The position numbers and the translations under genes were made by a program. DNA of 64,000 nucleotides, taken from NCBI GenBank assembly GCA_017303855.1, contig JAFLBL010000010.1:62001-126000 (forward strand). The letters run 5' to 3'. The DNA is from Chitinophagales bacterium (lineage in GTDB: Bacteria > Bacteroidota > Bacteroidia > Chitinophagales > Chitinophagaceae). Below are positions 35,770 through 43,121 of the stretch, piece by piece. How positions within the stretch are numbered: position 1 is the first letter of the stretch; each line of letters starts with the position of its first letter. The notes beneath the pieces are model-generated. The model was not told the origin of the DNA. It made no database searches and saw only the letters and a list, made by a program, of their open reading frames with translations.

Positions 35770-35803
35770 AAAAAAAGCTGATTCGTTTAAGTAACGAATC
35801 AGC
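35770..35803 (-). terminator. Intrinsic terminator of mrp
   Basis: On the minus strand: stem GCTGATTCGTT / AACGAATCAGC with a 4-5-nt loop, followed by seven or eight T residues, about 140 bp after the mrp stop. Confidence 0.88.
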
Positions 35804-35856
35804 CCTCCTGATTATAAAATCCTATACAAACTAAACGGAACTCCCCGATCTTTCAG

Positions 35857-35937
35857 CAACCTCGAACTTCCAACCTCGAACTTCCAACCTCGAACCTCCA
35901 ACCTCGAACCTCCAACTTCCAACCTCCAACCCCCAGC
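35857..35937. repeat. Heptad tandem array (YTCSAAC, about 11 units), inverted copy
   Basis: Eleven 7-bp units alternating CTCGAAC, TTCCAAC and CTCCAAC, reverse-complementary in unit to the array at 35613. It ends 6 bp from the mrp stop codon. Confidence 0.88.
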
Positions 35938-35943
35938 CATGCT

Positions 35944-37035
35944 TTACACTTTCTCCGCCACTTTTTCCGCCGGCATATTGGCATTCCGCATGGCTATACT
36001 TCTTACAACATAAGAAGCGAAACCTTCGAATGCATTTTTGGTAATATTGTCATCACTCATCATAATCGGGATACCCTGGTCACCACCTTCACGGATGGAT
36101 TGTACCAGCGGTATTTGTCCGAGGAATGGCAGATCATATTCATCCGCCAGGCGTTTGCCACCTTCTTTTCCAAAAATAAAATATTTGTTACCGGGTAATT
36201 CGGCTGGTGTGAAATAACTCATATTTTCCACAAGTCCTATAATCGGAATATTCAGTTGCGCCTGTCCGAACATGGCAATACCTTTCTTGGCATCGGCAAG
36301 GGCCACATCCTGGGGAGTGGTAACGATAACTGCGCCGGTAACCGGAACTGTCTGCATCAGGGTCAGATGAATATCACCGGTACCGGGTGGCATATCCACT
36401 ACCAGATAGTCCAGTTCGTCCCAATACACATCTGTAACAAACTGACGGATGGCACTGCTGGCCATCGGTCCACGCCATACCACGGCATTCTTTTCATCCA
36501 CCAGTAAACCGATACTCATCAGTTTAATGCCATACCGCTCCAGGGGAATAATCATTCCTTTTCCTTCAATATCCATCATAAGCGGGCGTTCCCCTCTTAC
36601 GCCAAACATTATCGGCACACTGGGCCCGTAAATATCCGCATCCATCAGTCCCACTTTGGCTCCACCCTGCGCCAGGGCGAGAGCCAGATTCGCAGACACC
36701 GTAGATTTACCTACCCCGCCTTTTCCACTGACCACCGCAATGATATTTTTCACTTTCGGTAATACGGCCCCTTCATCCACACGCTTGGTAGTGGTGTTGG
36801 CCGTGAAATTCACGGTTACCTCCGCCTCTTTACTCACCAGTATTTTTATCGCGTTTATACAGGCATTTTTGATCATATCCTTTAATGGACATGCCGGGGT
36901 GGTCAGTACTACTGTAAACGATACCTGATTGCCATTAATCTCAATATCCTTAACCATATTCAGGGTTACCAGGTCTTTTCCCAGATCAGGCTCCTGTACA
37001 TTACTGAGTGCTTCGAGAACTTTTTCTTTAGTCAT
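35944..37035 (-). CDS. mrp: Mrp/NBP35-type iron-sulfur carrier ATPase
   Basis: P-loop ATPase that carries and delivers Fe-S clusters. An N-terminal MIP18/DUF59-like domain (about residues 1-90, with PDLGKDLVTLNMV and TPACPLKDMI) is followed by the deviant Walker A VSGKGGVGKSTVSANLALALA near 105, LMDADIYGPSVP, and VVDMPPGTGDIHL. 363 aa. Transcribed alone from a TACCTTTG box with a leader of about 35 nt. Its 3' region carries a heptad array and a strong terminator. Confidence 0.93.
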   Translation of the reverse strand: MTKEKVLEALSNVQEPDLGKDLVTLNMVKDIEINGNQVSFTVVLTTPACPLKDMIKNACINAIKILVSKEAEVTVNFTANTTTKRVDEGAVLPKVKNIIAVVSGKGGVGKSTVSANLALALAQGGAKVGLMDADIYGPSVPIMFGVRGERPLMMDIEGKGMIIPLERYGIKLMSIGLLVDEKNAVVWRGPMASSAIRQFVTDVYWDELDYLVVDMPPGTGDIHLTLMQTVPVTGAVIVTTPQDVALADAKKGIAMFGQAQLNIPIIGLVENMSYFTPAELPGNKYFIFGKEGGKRLADEYDLPFLGQIPLVQSIREGGDQGIPIMMSDDNITKNAFEGFASYVVRSIAMRNANMPAEKVAEKV

Positions 37036-37069
37036 TTTCCAAGTATTTGTTAAAAGTCAGACGGAAGGG

Positions 37070-37077
37070 CAAAGGTA
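37070..37077 (-). promoter_or_regulatory. -7 promoter box (TACCTTTG) of mrp
   Basis: Minus-strand TAnnTTTG match 34 bp before the mrp start. Confidence 0.65.
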
Positions 37078-37122
37078 AACAGTTCCACGGGCAATTTTTT
37101 TACGAAATCAGCAACTTGTCTT

Positions 37123-37130
37123 TATTTTTG
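37123..37130 (+). promoter_or_regulatory. -7 promoter box (TATTTTTG) of the carboxypeptidase-regulatory-like gene
   Basis: TAnnTTTG match 5 bp before the GTG start at 37136. Confidence 0.6.
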
Positions 37131-37135
37131 ATGCA

Positions 37136-37777
37136 GTGAAGAAAATTATACTTTTTGCTGGTTTACTGCTGTTTCTGTTACCCAGGGATGCCCGTGCCCA
37201 GTTCGAAACCTCCCGCGATTCTGTAGTTCAGTTGTTTGGTATTATCATGACGGCTGACAGCCTGGTAGGGATTCCCGCAGTAAGTATTATGGTAAAGGGC
37301 CAGAACCGGGGAACTATTTCCAATAATCAGGGGGTATTCTCCATTGTGGTATTAAAAGGGGATGAAGTGGAATTTACACACGTTTCCTACCAGACCAAAA
37401 AAATTCACATACCCAAAACACTGGAAGGAAATCAGTATAGTGTTGTGCAGCTCCTGGTGGCTGATACTATTTATTTGCCGGCCACCATTCTGAAACCACG
37501 TCCCACCCCGGAACAATTTGCCCGCGACTTTGTAAAGAACCAGGTACCTGACGATGATTATGAAATAGCCCGGAAAAACACCAGTGCCGCCAAACGAAAA
37601 ATCCTAATGCGTACCACCCCGGGCGACGGAGGAGAAGCTACCCGGATACAGATGAAGCAAATTGCCACTAAAGCCACCTACCAGGGACAAACCCCTCCTC
37701 AAAACATATTTAATCCGGCTGCCTGGGCGGATTTTATTCAGGCCTGGAAGAGAGGCGATTTCAAAAACAAGAATTAA
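37136..37777 (+). CDS. Secreted protein with CarboxypepD-regulatory-like domain
   Basis: A 213-aa protein with a signal peptide (ending PRDARAQ) and an Ig-like carboxypeptidase regulatory-like domain (QLFGIIMTADSLVGIPAVSI, NRGTISNNQGVFSIVV, EFTHVSYQTKKIHI). This domain normally sits at the N-terminus of TonB-dependent receptors; here it stands alone with a basic C-terminal tail. It uses a GTG start, since no in-frame ATG precedes the signal peptide. Function unknown; cell-envelope location inferred. Confidence 0.8.
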   Translation: MKKIILFAGLLLFLLPRDARAQFETSRDSVVQLFGIIMTADSLVGIPAVSIMVKGQNRGTISNNQGVFSIVVLKGDEVEFTHVSYQTKKIHIPKTLEGNQYSVVQLLVADTIYLPATILKPRPTPEQFARDFVKNQVPDDDYEIARKNTSAAKRKILMRTTPGDGGEATRIQMKQIATKATYQGQTPPQNIFNPAAWADFIQAWKRGDFKNKN

Positions 37778-37930
37778 GCTTTTTTTCCTGCTGAAACATC
37801 CGGAGGTGGGAACTGACAGTTGTTCCGTATATCTTTCTATTACCTATTTTTGTCCCGCAAAACAGATTTCATCATACCTGTCTGACGGACGCTACGCAGT
37901 TTTCTGTCCAAGCCAGGAAAATTACACTAT

Positions 37931-38830
37931 ATGGATTTTCAAGGAAGTGTTTCCGTAATCGGTGCCGGTACAATGGGCAATGGCATTGCGCATGTATTTG
38001 CACAAAGAGGCTATAAAGTAACCCTGATAGACGTTTCTGAAGAACAACTGGAAAAGGCGGTAGCCACGATTGAAAAAAATCTGGACAGGATGGTTGCTAA
38101 AGAAATCATCCGTAAATCACTCAAAGAATCCGCACTGAAAAATATCAGTACCTGCACATCCATTGCCGATGGTGTAAAAGACGCGGCCCTGGTAGTGGAA
38201 GCGGCCACGGAAAACCTTGAACTGAAACTGAAAATATTTCAGCAAATGGACGCGGCAGCCCCAGCCGGTTGTATATTATCCACCAATACGTCTTCTATTT
38301 CCATCGCAAAAATGGCTGCCGCCACTTCAAGGCCTGAAAAAGTGATCGGCATGCATTTTATGAATCCGGTCCCGGTTATGAAACTGGTGGAAATCATCAA
38401 CCATACCGGCACGGCACCTGAAGTGACCAGTACCATTATGGCATTAAGTAAAGACCTTGGTAAAGTACCCTGTGTGGTAAATGATTTTCCGGGTTTTATT
38501 TCCAACCGCATCCTGATGCCGATGATCAATGAAGCCATTTACGCCTTACACGAAGGAGTGGCAGGTGTGGCTGAAATTGATACGATCATGAAACTGGGTA
38601 TGGCACATCCAATGGGTCCCTTGCAACTGGCAGATCTGATCGGGCTGGATATTTGCCTCTCCATTATGAATGTATTGTATGATGGCTTTGGCAACAACCC
38701 CAAGTACACGCCCTGCCCGTTGCTGGCAGATATGGTTAAGGAAGGTAAACTCGGCTGGAAATCCGGAGAAGGTTTCTATACACATGCGGCCGGCAGTAAA
38801 GAACTGGTGGTAAGCAAACGGTTTCTATAA
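37931..38830 (+). CDS. 3-hydroxybutyryl-CoA dehydrogenase
   Basis: NAD(P)-dependent 3-hydroxyacyl-CoA dehydrogenase (299 aa), acting in fatty-acid or butyrate metabolism. Seen: SVIGAGTMGNGIAHVFA (cofactor loop), the catalytic His in GMHFMNPVPVMKLVEII near 139, NDFPGFISNRILMPMINEA, and LGMAHPMGPLQLADLIGLD. The C-terminal domain is complete. It ends one base before the stop of convergent yigZ. Confidence 0.94.
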   Translation: MDFQGSVSVIGAGTMGNGIAHVFAQRGYKVTLIDVSEEQLEKAVATIEKNLDRMVAKEIIRKSLKESALKNISTCTSIADGVKDAALVVEAATENLELKLKIFQQMDAAAPAGCILSTNTSSISIAKMAAATSRPEKVIGMHFMNPVPVMKLVEIINHTGTAPEVTSTIMALSKDLGKVPCVVNDFPGFISNRILMPMINEAIYALHEGVAGVAEIDTIMKLGMAHPMGPLQLADLIGLDICLSIMNVLYDGFGNNPKYTPCPLLADMVKEGKLGWKSGEGFYTHAAGSKELVVSKRFL

Positions 38831-39451
38831 TTAAATCATTTTCTCCATTTCCACCACCCGGAGGTCCTTTAACCGGAACAGTACTTCATCCATTCTGTTT
38901 TTCGGAATGCCGATTTCCAGGTGACAGAAAAGCTGGATATCCTGTTTATGAACCGGGCAGTCAAAATGTTTGATCACCCGCATCACGTCATTCATCTGGG
39001 TATAATCGAAATGCAGCCGGTAATTGTCCAATACCGGTTTTGTAACAGCCGGTATAACCTGAAGGGCCAGCGTGGCGGCGGTCTTATAGGCATTAATCAA
39101 GCCGGGAACCCCCAATAAGGTCCCGCCAAAATAGCGAACCACAACAATCAGCACATTGGTAAGTTTACGGCTGTCAATCTGACCCAGAATCGGTTTGCCG
39201 GCGGTACCCGATGGTTCCCCATCATCACTCACCCTGAAGTTATTTCCATCCAGCCCAAGCCGGTAGGCAAAACAATGGTGTACCGCTTTGGGATGTTCCT
39301 TTTTAAGGGCCGCCAGCAATTCTTTAAACTCATTGACGGTACTTACCGGATAAGCATAGGCAATAAACCGGCTGCCCCGGTCACGGAATTCAGCCTGACC
39401 GGCTTTTTCAATAGTGTTATAGTAAAAAGAGTCGTTGTCTATCTCAGCCAC
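38831..39451 (-). CDS. yigZ: YigZ/IMPACT family protein
   Basis: UPF0029-type protein (206 aa). The conserved core is SRFIAYAYPV, HHCFAYRLG, SDDGEPSGTAGKPILG and VVVRYFGGTLLGVPGLINAY. Relatives act as translation regulators or have been suggested as RNA- or peptide-binding; the bacterial function is not settled. GTG start at 39451. It overlaps the upstream YgjV-like gene by 8 bp. Confidence 0.92.
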   Translation of the reverse strand: MAEIDNDSFYYNTIEKAGQAEFRDRGSRFIAYAYPVSTVNEFKELLAALKKEHPKAVHHCFAYRLGLDGNNFRVSDDGEPSGTAGKPILGQIDSRKLTNVLIVVVRYFGGTLLGVPGLINAYKTAATLALQVIPAVTKPVLDNYRLHFDYTQMNDVMRVIKHFDCPVHKQDIQLFCHLEIGIPKNRMDEVLFRLKDLRVVEMEKMI

Positions 39452-39671
39452 GGGCTTCTTTTTTTATAAACAGGTAATAAAACTGTATGGCGGCTACAAA
39501 CACGTTGGGAATAATCACGGGCAGGTTTATATTCAGCAAAAAGCCATAGATTACAAAAGTTAATGCTCCTGCCATATTAATCATCCGCATCAGCCGGATA
39601 CGGGAGCCGGTCAGAAAACTAATCACCACCAGCCCTGCAGCCAGGTAGCCAACCCAATCAATCCAGTTCAT
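39444..39671 (-). CDS. Small YgjV-like inner-membrane protein
   Basis: A 75-aa protein with three predicted membrane helices (WVGYLAAGLVVISFLTG, MINMAGALTFVIYGFLL, VIIPNVFVAAIQFYYLFI), like the YgjV family. Function unknown. It lies 10 bp downstream of ribD and overlaps yigZ, so ribD - ygjV-like - yigZ form one operon. Confidence 0.78.
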   Translation of the reverse strand: MNWIDWVGYLAAGLVVISFLTGSRIRLMRMINMAGALTFVIYGFLLNINLPVIIPNVFVAAIQFYYLFIKKEARG

Positions 39672-39681
39672 AAACTCTTTT

Positions 39682-40728
39682 TTACTCTTTTATCCGGATG
39701 CTGACCATATCATCATCCAGTTTCCATTCGTTAATAATCCTGTTTGCCGAAAGTACAGGTGCCCGGAGTCCATCTCCTATGTATAACCGGGAATTGGTTA
39801 GTATACGGGCTTCATCCCAGGCCTCTTCTTCCAGGAGTGTTTGCAATAGCTGCCTCCCTCCTTCCACCAGTACACTTTGTATTTTTCGTTCATACAGGGC
39901 AGGCAATAGCTGCGAAATAAGGCTTTTATTCTTATCCAGCCTGCAATATTCCAGATTTTCCTGCTTCTCTTCTTTCACCCCGTTAAACACAAGGGTCGGA
40001 AACGCCCGGTTCAGTAACTTCAGGGAGCCCGGTAACCTGAGTTGCATATCCAGTACCATCCGCAATGGAGTCGGGCCCGGCATCAGCCGGTTAGTCAGTA
40101 AAGGGTCGTCTGCCAGGGCAGTACGGGTACCAACCAGAATACCCGCTTCCTCACTCCGCCATTGATGTACAAGCCGGTTGGATAACGGGTTGGTGATCAT
40201 TAAACGGTTGTGGTGATGCTCCGGAAAGGCAATAAACCCATCCGCCGTTTGCGCCCACTTTAAAATTATGTATGGCCTTTTCTTTTCATGAAAAGTGAAA
40301 AACCGCTTATTCAGTTCCCGGCATTCTTTTTCGAGTACGCCTTCCACCACTTCCACGTCAGCTGCTCTTAATTTTTCAATCCCTTTCCCGTTTACGGCTT
40401 CAAAAGGATCCCGGCAACCAATCACTACTTTCTGAATCCCGCTGCGTATAATAAGATCCGCACAGGGAGGTGTCTTACCCCAATGGGCACAGGGTTCAAG
40501 TGATACATAAAGTGTACGGGGGCCGTTACCAGGCTTCCCGTTCTTAGCCGCCATTCCTATTGCGCCTACTTCCGCATGTGCCTGCCCGTAACACGCATGC
40601 CATCCCTCTCCGGTTATCTGATCATCCTGAACCAGCACGGCCCCGACCATCGGGTTCGGTGCCACGTATCCTGCACCTTTCCGGGCCAGTTCAATACAGC
40701 GGAACATGTATTTTTCGTCAGGGGTCAT
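39682..40728 (-). CDS. ribD: Riboflavin biosynthesis deaminase/reductase RibD
   Basis: Bifunctional enzyme for the second and third steps of riboflavin synthesis. The N-terminal deaminase zinc site is HAEVGAIG and PCAHWGKTPPCADLI (HAE...PCxxxxxxPPC). The C-terminal reductase starts RPYIILKWAQTADGFIA and has LVEGGRQLLQTLLEE. The start at 40728 (MTPDEKYMFR) is chosen because a TATCTTTG box lies 15 bp upstream; an ATG 19 codons earlier would precede the promoter. 348 aa. Confidence 0.95.
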   Translation of the reverse strand: MTPDEKYMFRCIELARKGAGYVAPNPMVGAVLVQDDQITGEGWHACYGQAHAEVGAIGMAAKNGKPGNGPRTLYVSLEPCAHWGKTPPCADLIIRSGIQKVVIGCRDPFEAVNGKGIEKLRAADVEVVEGVLEKECRELNKRFFTFHEKKRPYIILKWAQTADGFIAFPEHHHNRLMITNPLSNRLVHQWRSEEAGILVGTRTALADDPLLTNRLMPGPTPLRMVLDMQLRLPGSLKLLNRAFPTLVFNGVKEEKQENLEYCRLDKNKSLISQLLPALYERKIQSVLVEGGRQLLQTLLEEEAWDEARILTNSRLYIGDGLRAPVLSANRIINEWKLDDDMVSIRIKE

Positions 40729-40743
40729 TGCTTTGGAATGCTG

Positions 40744-40751
40744 CAAAGATA
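40744..40751 (-). promoter_or_regulatory. -7 promoter box (TATCTTTG) of ribD
   Basis: Minus-strand TAnnTTTG match that fixes the ribD start at 40728. Confidence 0.65.
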
Positions 40752-40766
40752 AGGATCGCAGGGCGA

Positions 40767-40815
40767 GGCACCGGGTGCCAGACAAACAACTATCGGCTAA
40801 AGACTAACGACTATA
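40767..40815. repeat. Degenerate heptad array between divergent ribD and prmC
   Basis: Phase-7 units GGCACCG, GGTGCCA, GACAAAC, AACTATC, GGCTAAA, GACTAAC, GACTATA. The last unit merges with the prmC -7 box. It is the most degenerate of the arrays. Confidence 0.45.
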
Positions 40816-40819
40816 TTTG
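40812..40819 (+). promoter_or_regulatory. -7 promoter box (TATATTTG) of prmC
   Basis: TAnnTTTG match 3 bp before the prmC ATG, implying a leaderless mRNA. Confidence 0.65.
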
Positions 40820-40822
40820 CGC

Positions 40823-41692
40823 ATGACTTTGCAGGAAGCCGGCATTTATCTTCTTCATCAACTCCGCACTGTATATGACAGCGGCGAAGCCAATGCCATT
40901 GCCGACCGGGTAATGGAATCGCTGACGGGTTCGGATAAAACGGAAAGGATGTTATACAAAAGCAACCCGATCTCCCCGGAAGAAGAAGATAAATTGTATG
41001 AGTATACCGTTAAGTTACTCCGGCATGAACCGTTACAGTATGTGTTGCAGGAAGCCTGGTTTTTCGGTTTAAAATTTTATGTTGATAAGAACGTACTGAT
41101 TCCCCGTCCCGAGACTGAAGAACTGGTGGATTGGGTGATCACCCTTTGCCGGTTCCCGCTCGGATCACTCGCCATTCTGGATATTGGCACTGGCAGCGGC
41201 TGCATTCCGGTTGCGTTGAAAAGAAGACTCCGTAAAGCATCGGTTACTGCCATTGATATCAGTGAGGCAGCGCTGGCCGTAGCTAAAAGAAATGCGGCAA
41301 ATCTCGGTGCCGATGTAGAATTTATGCAGTTGGATATATTGGATACCACTGCATGGAACATGCTGAATCCTGTTGATATTATTATCAGTAACCCACCTTA
41401 TATTCCGGAAAACAATAAAGCATCCATGGATACGAATGTGCTGGATTTTGAGCCACACAGCGCCCTGTTTGTGCCGGATAATGATGCACTCCTGTTTTAT
41501 AAAGCCATCGTGAACTTTGCCAAATCAGGACTAAAACCCGAAGGGCTGCTTTTTTTCGAGATCCATGAAGACCTCGGTCCTGCTGTAATCAGCTTACTGG
41601 AATCCGAAGGATTTTCAGCTACTCTAAAAAGAGATATGCAAGGGAAGGACCGGATGGTGATGGGGAGAAAAGTTGACAGGTTAAAAAGTTGA
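40823..41692 (+). CDS. prmC: Release factor glutamine methyltransferase PrmC
   Basis: Methylates the Gln of the GGQ motif in RF1/RF2. An N-terminal helical domain is followed by a SAM-binding loop ILDIGTGSGCIPVAL near 117 and the catalytic motif SNPPYIPENN near 192, plus PRPETEELVDW. The start at 40823 fits the promoter box three bases upstream. The final residues KVDRLKS and the stop are encoded inside an 8-bp repeat array, so the native C-terminus has been replaced or extended by repeat DNA. Confidence 0.95.
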   Translation: MTLQEAGIYLLHQLRTVYDSGEANAIADRVMESLTGSDKTERMLYKSNPISPEEEDKLYEYTVKLLRHEPLQYVLQEAWFFGLKFYVDKNVLIPRPETEELVDWVITLCRFPLGSLAILDIGTGSGCIPVALKRRLRKASVTAIDISEAALAVAKRNAANLGADVEFMQLDILDTTAWNMLNPVDIIISNPPYIPENNKASMDTNVLDFEPHSALFVPDNDALLFYKAIVNFAKSGLKPEGLLFFEIHEDLGPAVISLLESEGFSATLKRDMQGKDRMVMGRKVDRLKS

Positions 41693-41703
41693 TAGGTTGA
41701 TAA
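41672..41703. repeat. 8-bp tandem array (GTTGAYAR x4) covering the prmC stop
   Basis: GTTGACAG, GTTAAAAA, GTTGATAG, GTTGATAA. The prmC stop TGA (41690-41692) lies inside the array. Confidence 0.75.
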
Positions 41704-41729
41704 GGAATTGCGTAAAGGATGGGCCGTTA

Positions 41730-41771
41730 ACTCCCGACTCCCGACTCATGATTCCCGACTCCCGACTCACT
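41730..41771. repeat. Heptad tandem array (ACTCCCG x6) at the exbD stop
   Basis: ACTCCCG, ACTCCCG, ACTCATG, ATTCCCG, ACTCCCG, ACTCACT. The exbD stop (TCA at 41767-41769) lies in the last unit. Confidence 0.82.
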
Positions 41772-42168
41772 GCTGTACTCTCGCCACCACTTTTGCCGTA
41801 TCCCTTTTAGCAATACCCATTACACGGAATACTCCCCCGTAAAACGCGGATGTATCGGCATTAATAACCACAGTTGGCGTATCCACATACGCTTTTTGTT
41901 TACGTATTTCGAGGTGTAAAAGGGAGTCAAAAAGGACTGATTCCACTTTGGTTGAACCTATAAAATATTCCTGGTCCTTATTAATGGAAACCATGATATC
42001 CTGTTTGGCCTTGGCTTCCTTACTGGCCCGGGGCAAACCTACCGGCACCACATTGGGATTAGCCAGCGTAGCCACAATCAAAAAGAACATCAGCAGGATG
42101 AAGAGAATATCATTCAGTGAGTCCGTAAAGACCTCGGATTCTTTTCTATGTTTCTTTCTGAATTTCAT
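41767..42168 (-). CDS. Biopolymer transport protein ExbD/TolR
   Basis: Rotor part of a proton-motive-force motor that energises outer-membrane transport. A 133-aa protein with a basic N-terminus (KFRKKHRKESE), one membrane helix with the essential Asp (TDSLNDILFILLMFFLIVAT), and a periplasmic domain ending VVARVQQ. The gene follows the ExbB-type gene by 9 bp. Without TonB next door it cannot be decided whether the system serves TonB-like or Tol-like functions. Confidence 0.9.
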   Translation of the reverse strand: MKFRKKHRKESEVFTDSLNDILFILLMFFLIVATLANPNVVPVGLPRASKEAKAKQDIMVSINKDQEYFIGSTKVESVLFDSLLHLEIRKQKAYVDTPTVVINADTSAFYGGVFRVMGIAKRDTAKVVARVQQ

Positions 42169-42177
42169 GGGTTACAA

Positions 42178-42873
42178 TTAACGGGTGGGTTCTTGCAGGA
42201 TATCCAGAAAATCGGCGGATGCAGCTTCCATTTTATTGGCCGTCTTGTCGATCTGTGTATTGAGGTAACTATAACCAAGGTAGGCTATCAGTCCGATAAC
42301 CAGTCCTGAAATGGAGGTAATAAGTTTTGTATAAATACCCCCGGAGATAATACTGACGTCAAATTTATTGGTAGTGGTGATGCCGGAGAACAACTGCATC
42401 AGTCCAATCAGTGTACCCACGAATCCGAATATCGGCGCTGCTTTGGAAATCACCGAGAGGATATCCAGGTTCTTTTCCAGTTTATACATTTCGAGCTGGC
42501 CTACATTGGCCATACTTTTCTCGATGCCGTCAATCGGTTTTCCAATCCGTTGAATTCCTTTGTCGATTATACGGGCTACGGGGTTATTGGTGTTTTTGGC
42601 AAAATTCCGGGCTGCAGTCACATTCCCGCTGACAATATTATCCCGTATGATATTCATGAAATTCCCGTCGATCTTTGCGGCATTCCGGATCGCGATGGAA
42701 CGCTCGGCAAAAATATAGACACCCAGCAGGAGCATGGCGCCCAAGGGCAACATTATCCAGCCCCCCATTTGTAATAATTCGAAAAAACTCAGTTGTCCGT
42801 CATGATTGGCGTCACCAGCCAGGCTCTGTGTGGCGGTAGTCAGCGAATCGGTAATCTGCAATAAATCGATCAT
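42178..42873 (-). CDS. MotA/TolQ/ExbB proton channel family protein
   Basis: Stator partner of the ExbD protein. 231 aa with three membrane helices: WIMLPLGAMLLLGVYIFAE near 38, a long pair around AAPIFGFVGTLIGLMQLFSGI near 140, and LITSISGLVIGLIAYLGYSYL near 190. The conserved proton-path Thr/Pro residues are in these helices. First gene of a two-gene operon with exbD. A TACTTTTA box lies 19 bp upstream. Confidence 0.92.
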   Translation of the reverse strand: MIDLLQITDSLTTATQSLAGDANHDGQLSFFELLQMGGWIMLPLGAMLLLGVYIFAERSIAIRNAAKIDGNFMNIIRDNIVSGNVTAARNFAKNTNNPVARIIDKGIQRIGKPIDGIEKSMANVGQLEMYKLEKNLDILSVISKAAPIFGFVGTLIGLMQLFSGITTTNKFDVSIISGGIYTKLITSISGLVIGLIAYLGYSYLNTQIDKTANKMEAASADFLDILQEPTR

Positions 42874-43020
42874 ATTGGTCTCTTTAGGTGGGTAAAAGTA
42901 ATGGATGCCGGCTGAAATGGTTTTTGTTTGTTTTCAACATCTGTCAGTATTCGGGGGTAAGAACGGGAAAAAGCGTGCCACGTTGTATGGCAGAGGTAAG
43001 ATTTAGACTTCTTTAACAAC

Positions 43021-43058
43021 AGAGTCCGGTGTACCACTACAATGATACACCGGACTCT
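43021..43058. terminator. Perfect 13-bp inverted repeat between the SPFH and ExbB genes
   Basis: AGAGTCCGGTGTA / TACACCGGACTCT with a 12-nt loop. It is a probable terminator of the SPFH gene, but no U-run follows in that direction, so it may instead be a Rho-assisted or mRNA-stabilising hairpin. Confidence 0.6.
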
Positions 43059-43086
43059 TTAATTAAAATTTGGTTCAAACGGCACC

Positions 43087-43121
43087 CGACTCACGACTCA
43101 CGACTCTCGACTGCCGACTAC
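43087..43121. repeat. Heptad tandem array (CGACTCN x5) at the SPFH gene stop
   Basis: CGACTCA, CGACTCA, CGACTCT, CGACTGC, CGACTAC. The stop codon (CTA at 43118-43120) is inside the last unit. Confidence 0.82.

Larger units (their letters stand above)
35605..35943. other. 339-bp intergenic region with two inverted heptad arrays and a terminator
   Basis: It contains the GTTSGAR array at 35613-35660, its inverse at 35857-35937, and the mrp terminator at 35770-35803. A 64-codon reading frame across the first array is repeat-encoded and not credible as a gene. Confidence 0.7.

Noticed and set aside
35587..35781. 64-codon frame across the heptad array upstream of paiB
   Set aside because: Its first half is repeat-encoded (WKLEV-type periodic residues), and it has no homology-like features or promoter.
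35857..35937. CRISPR array
   Set aside because: Units are 7 bp with no spacers, and no cas gene is present; it is a plain tandem array.
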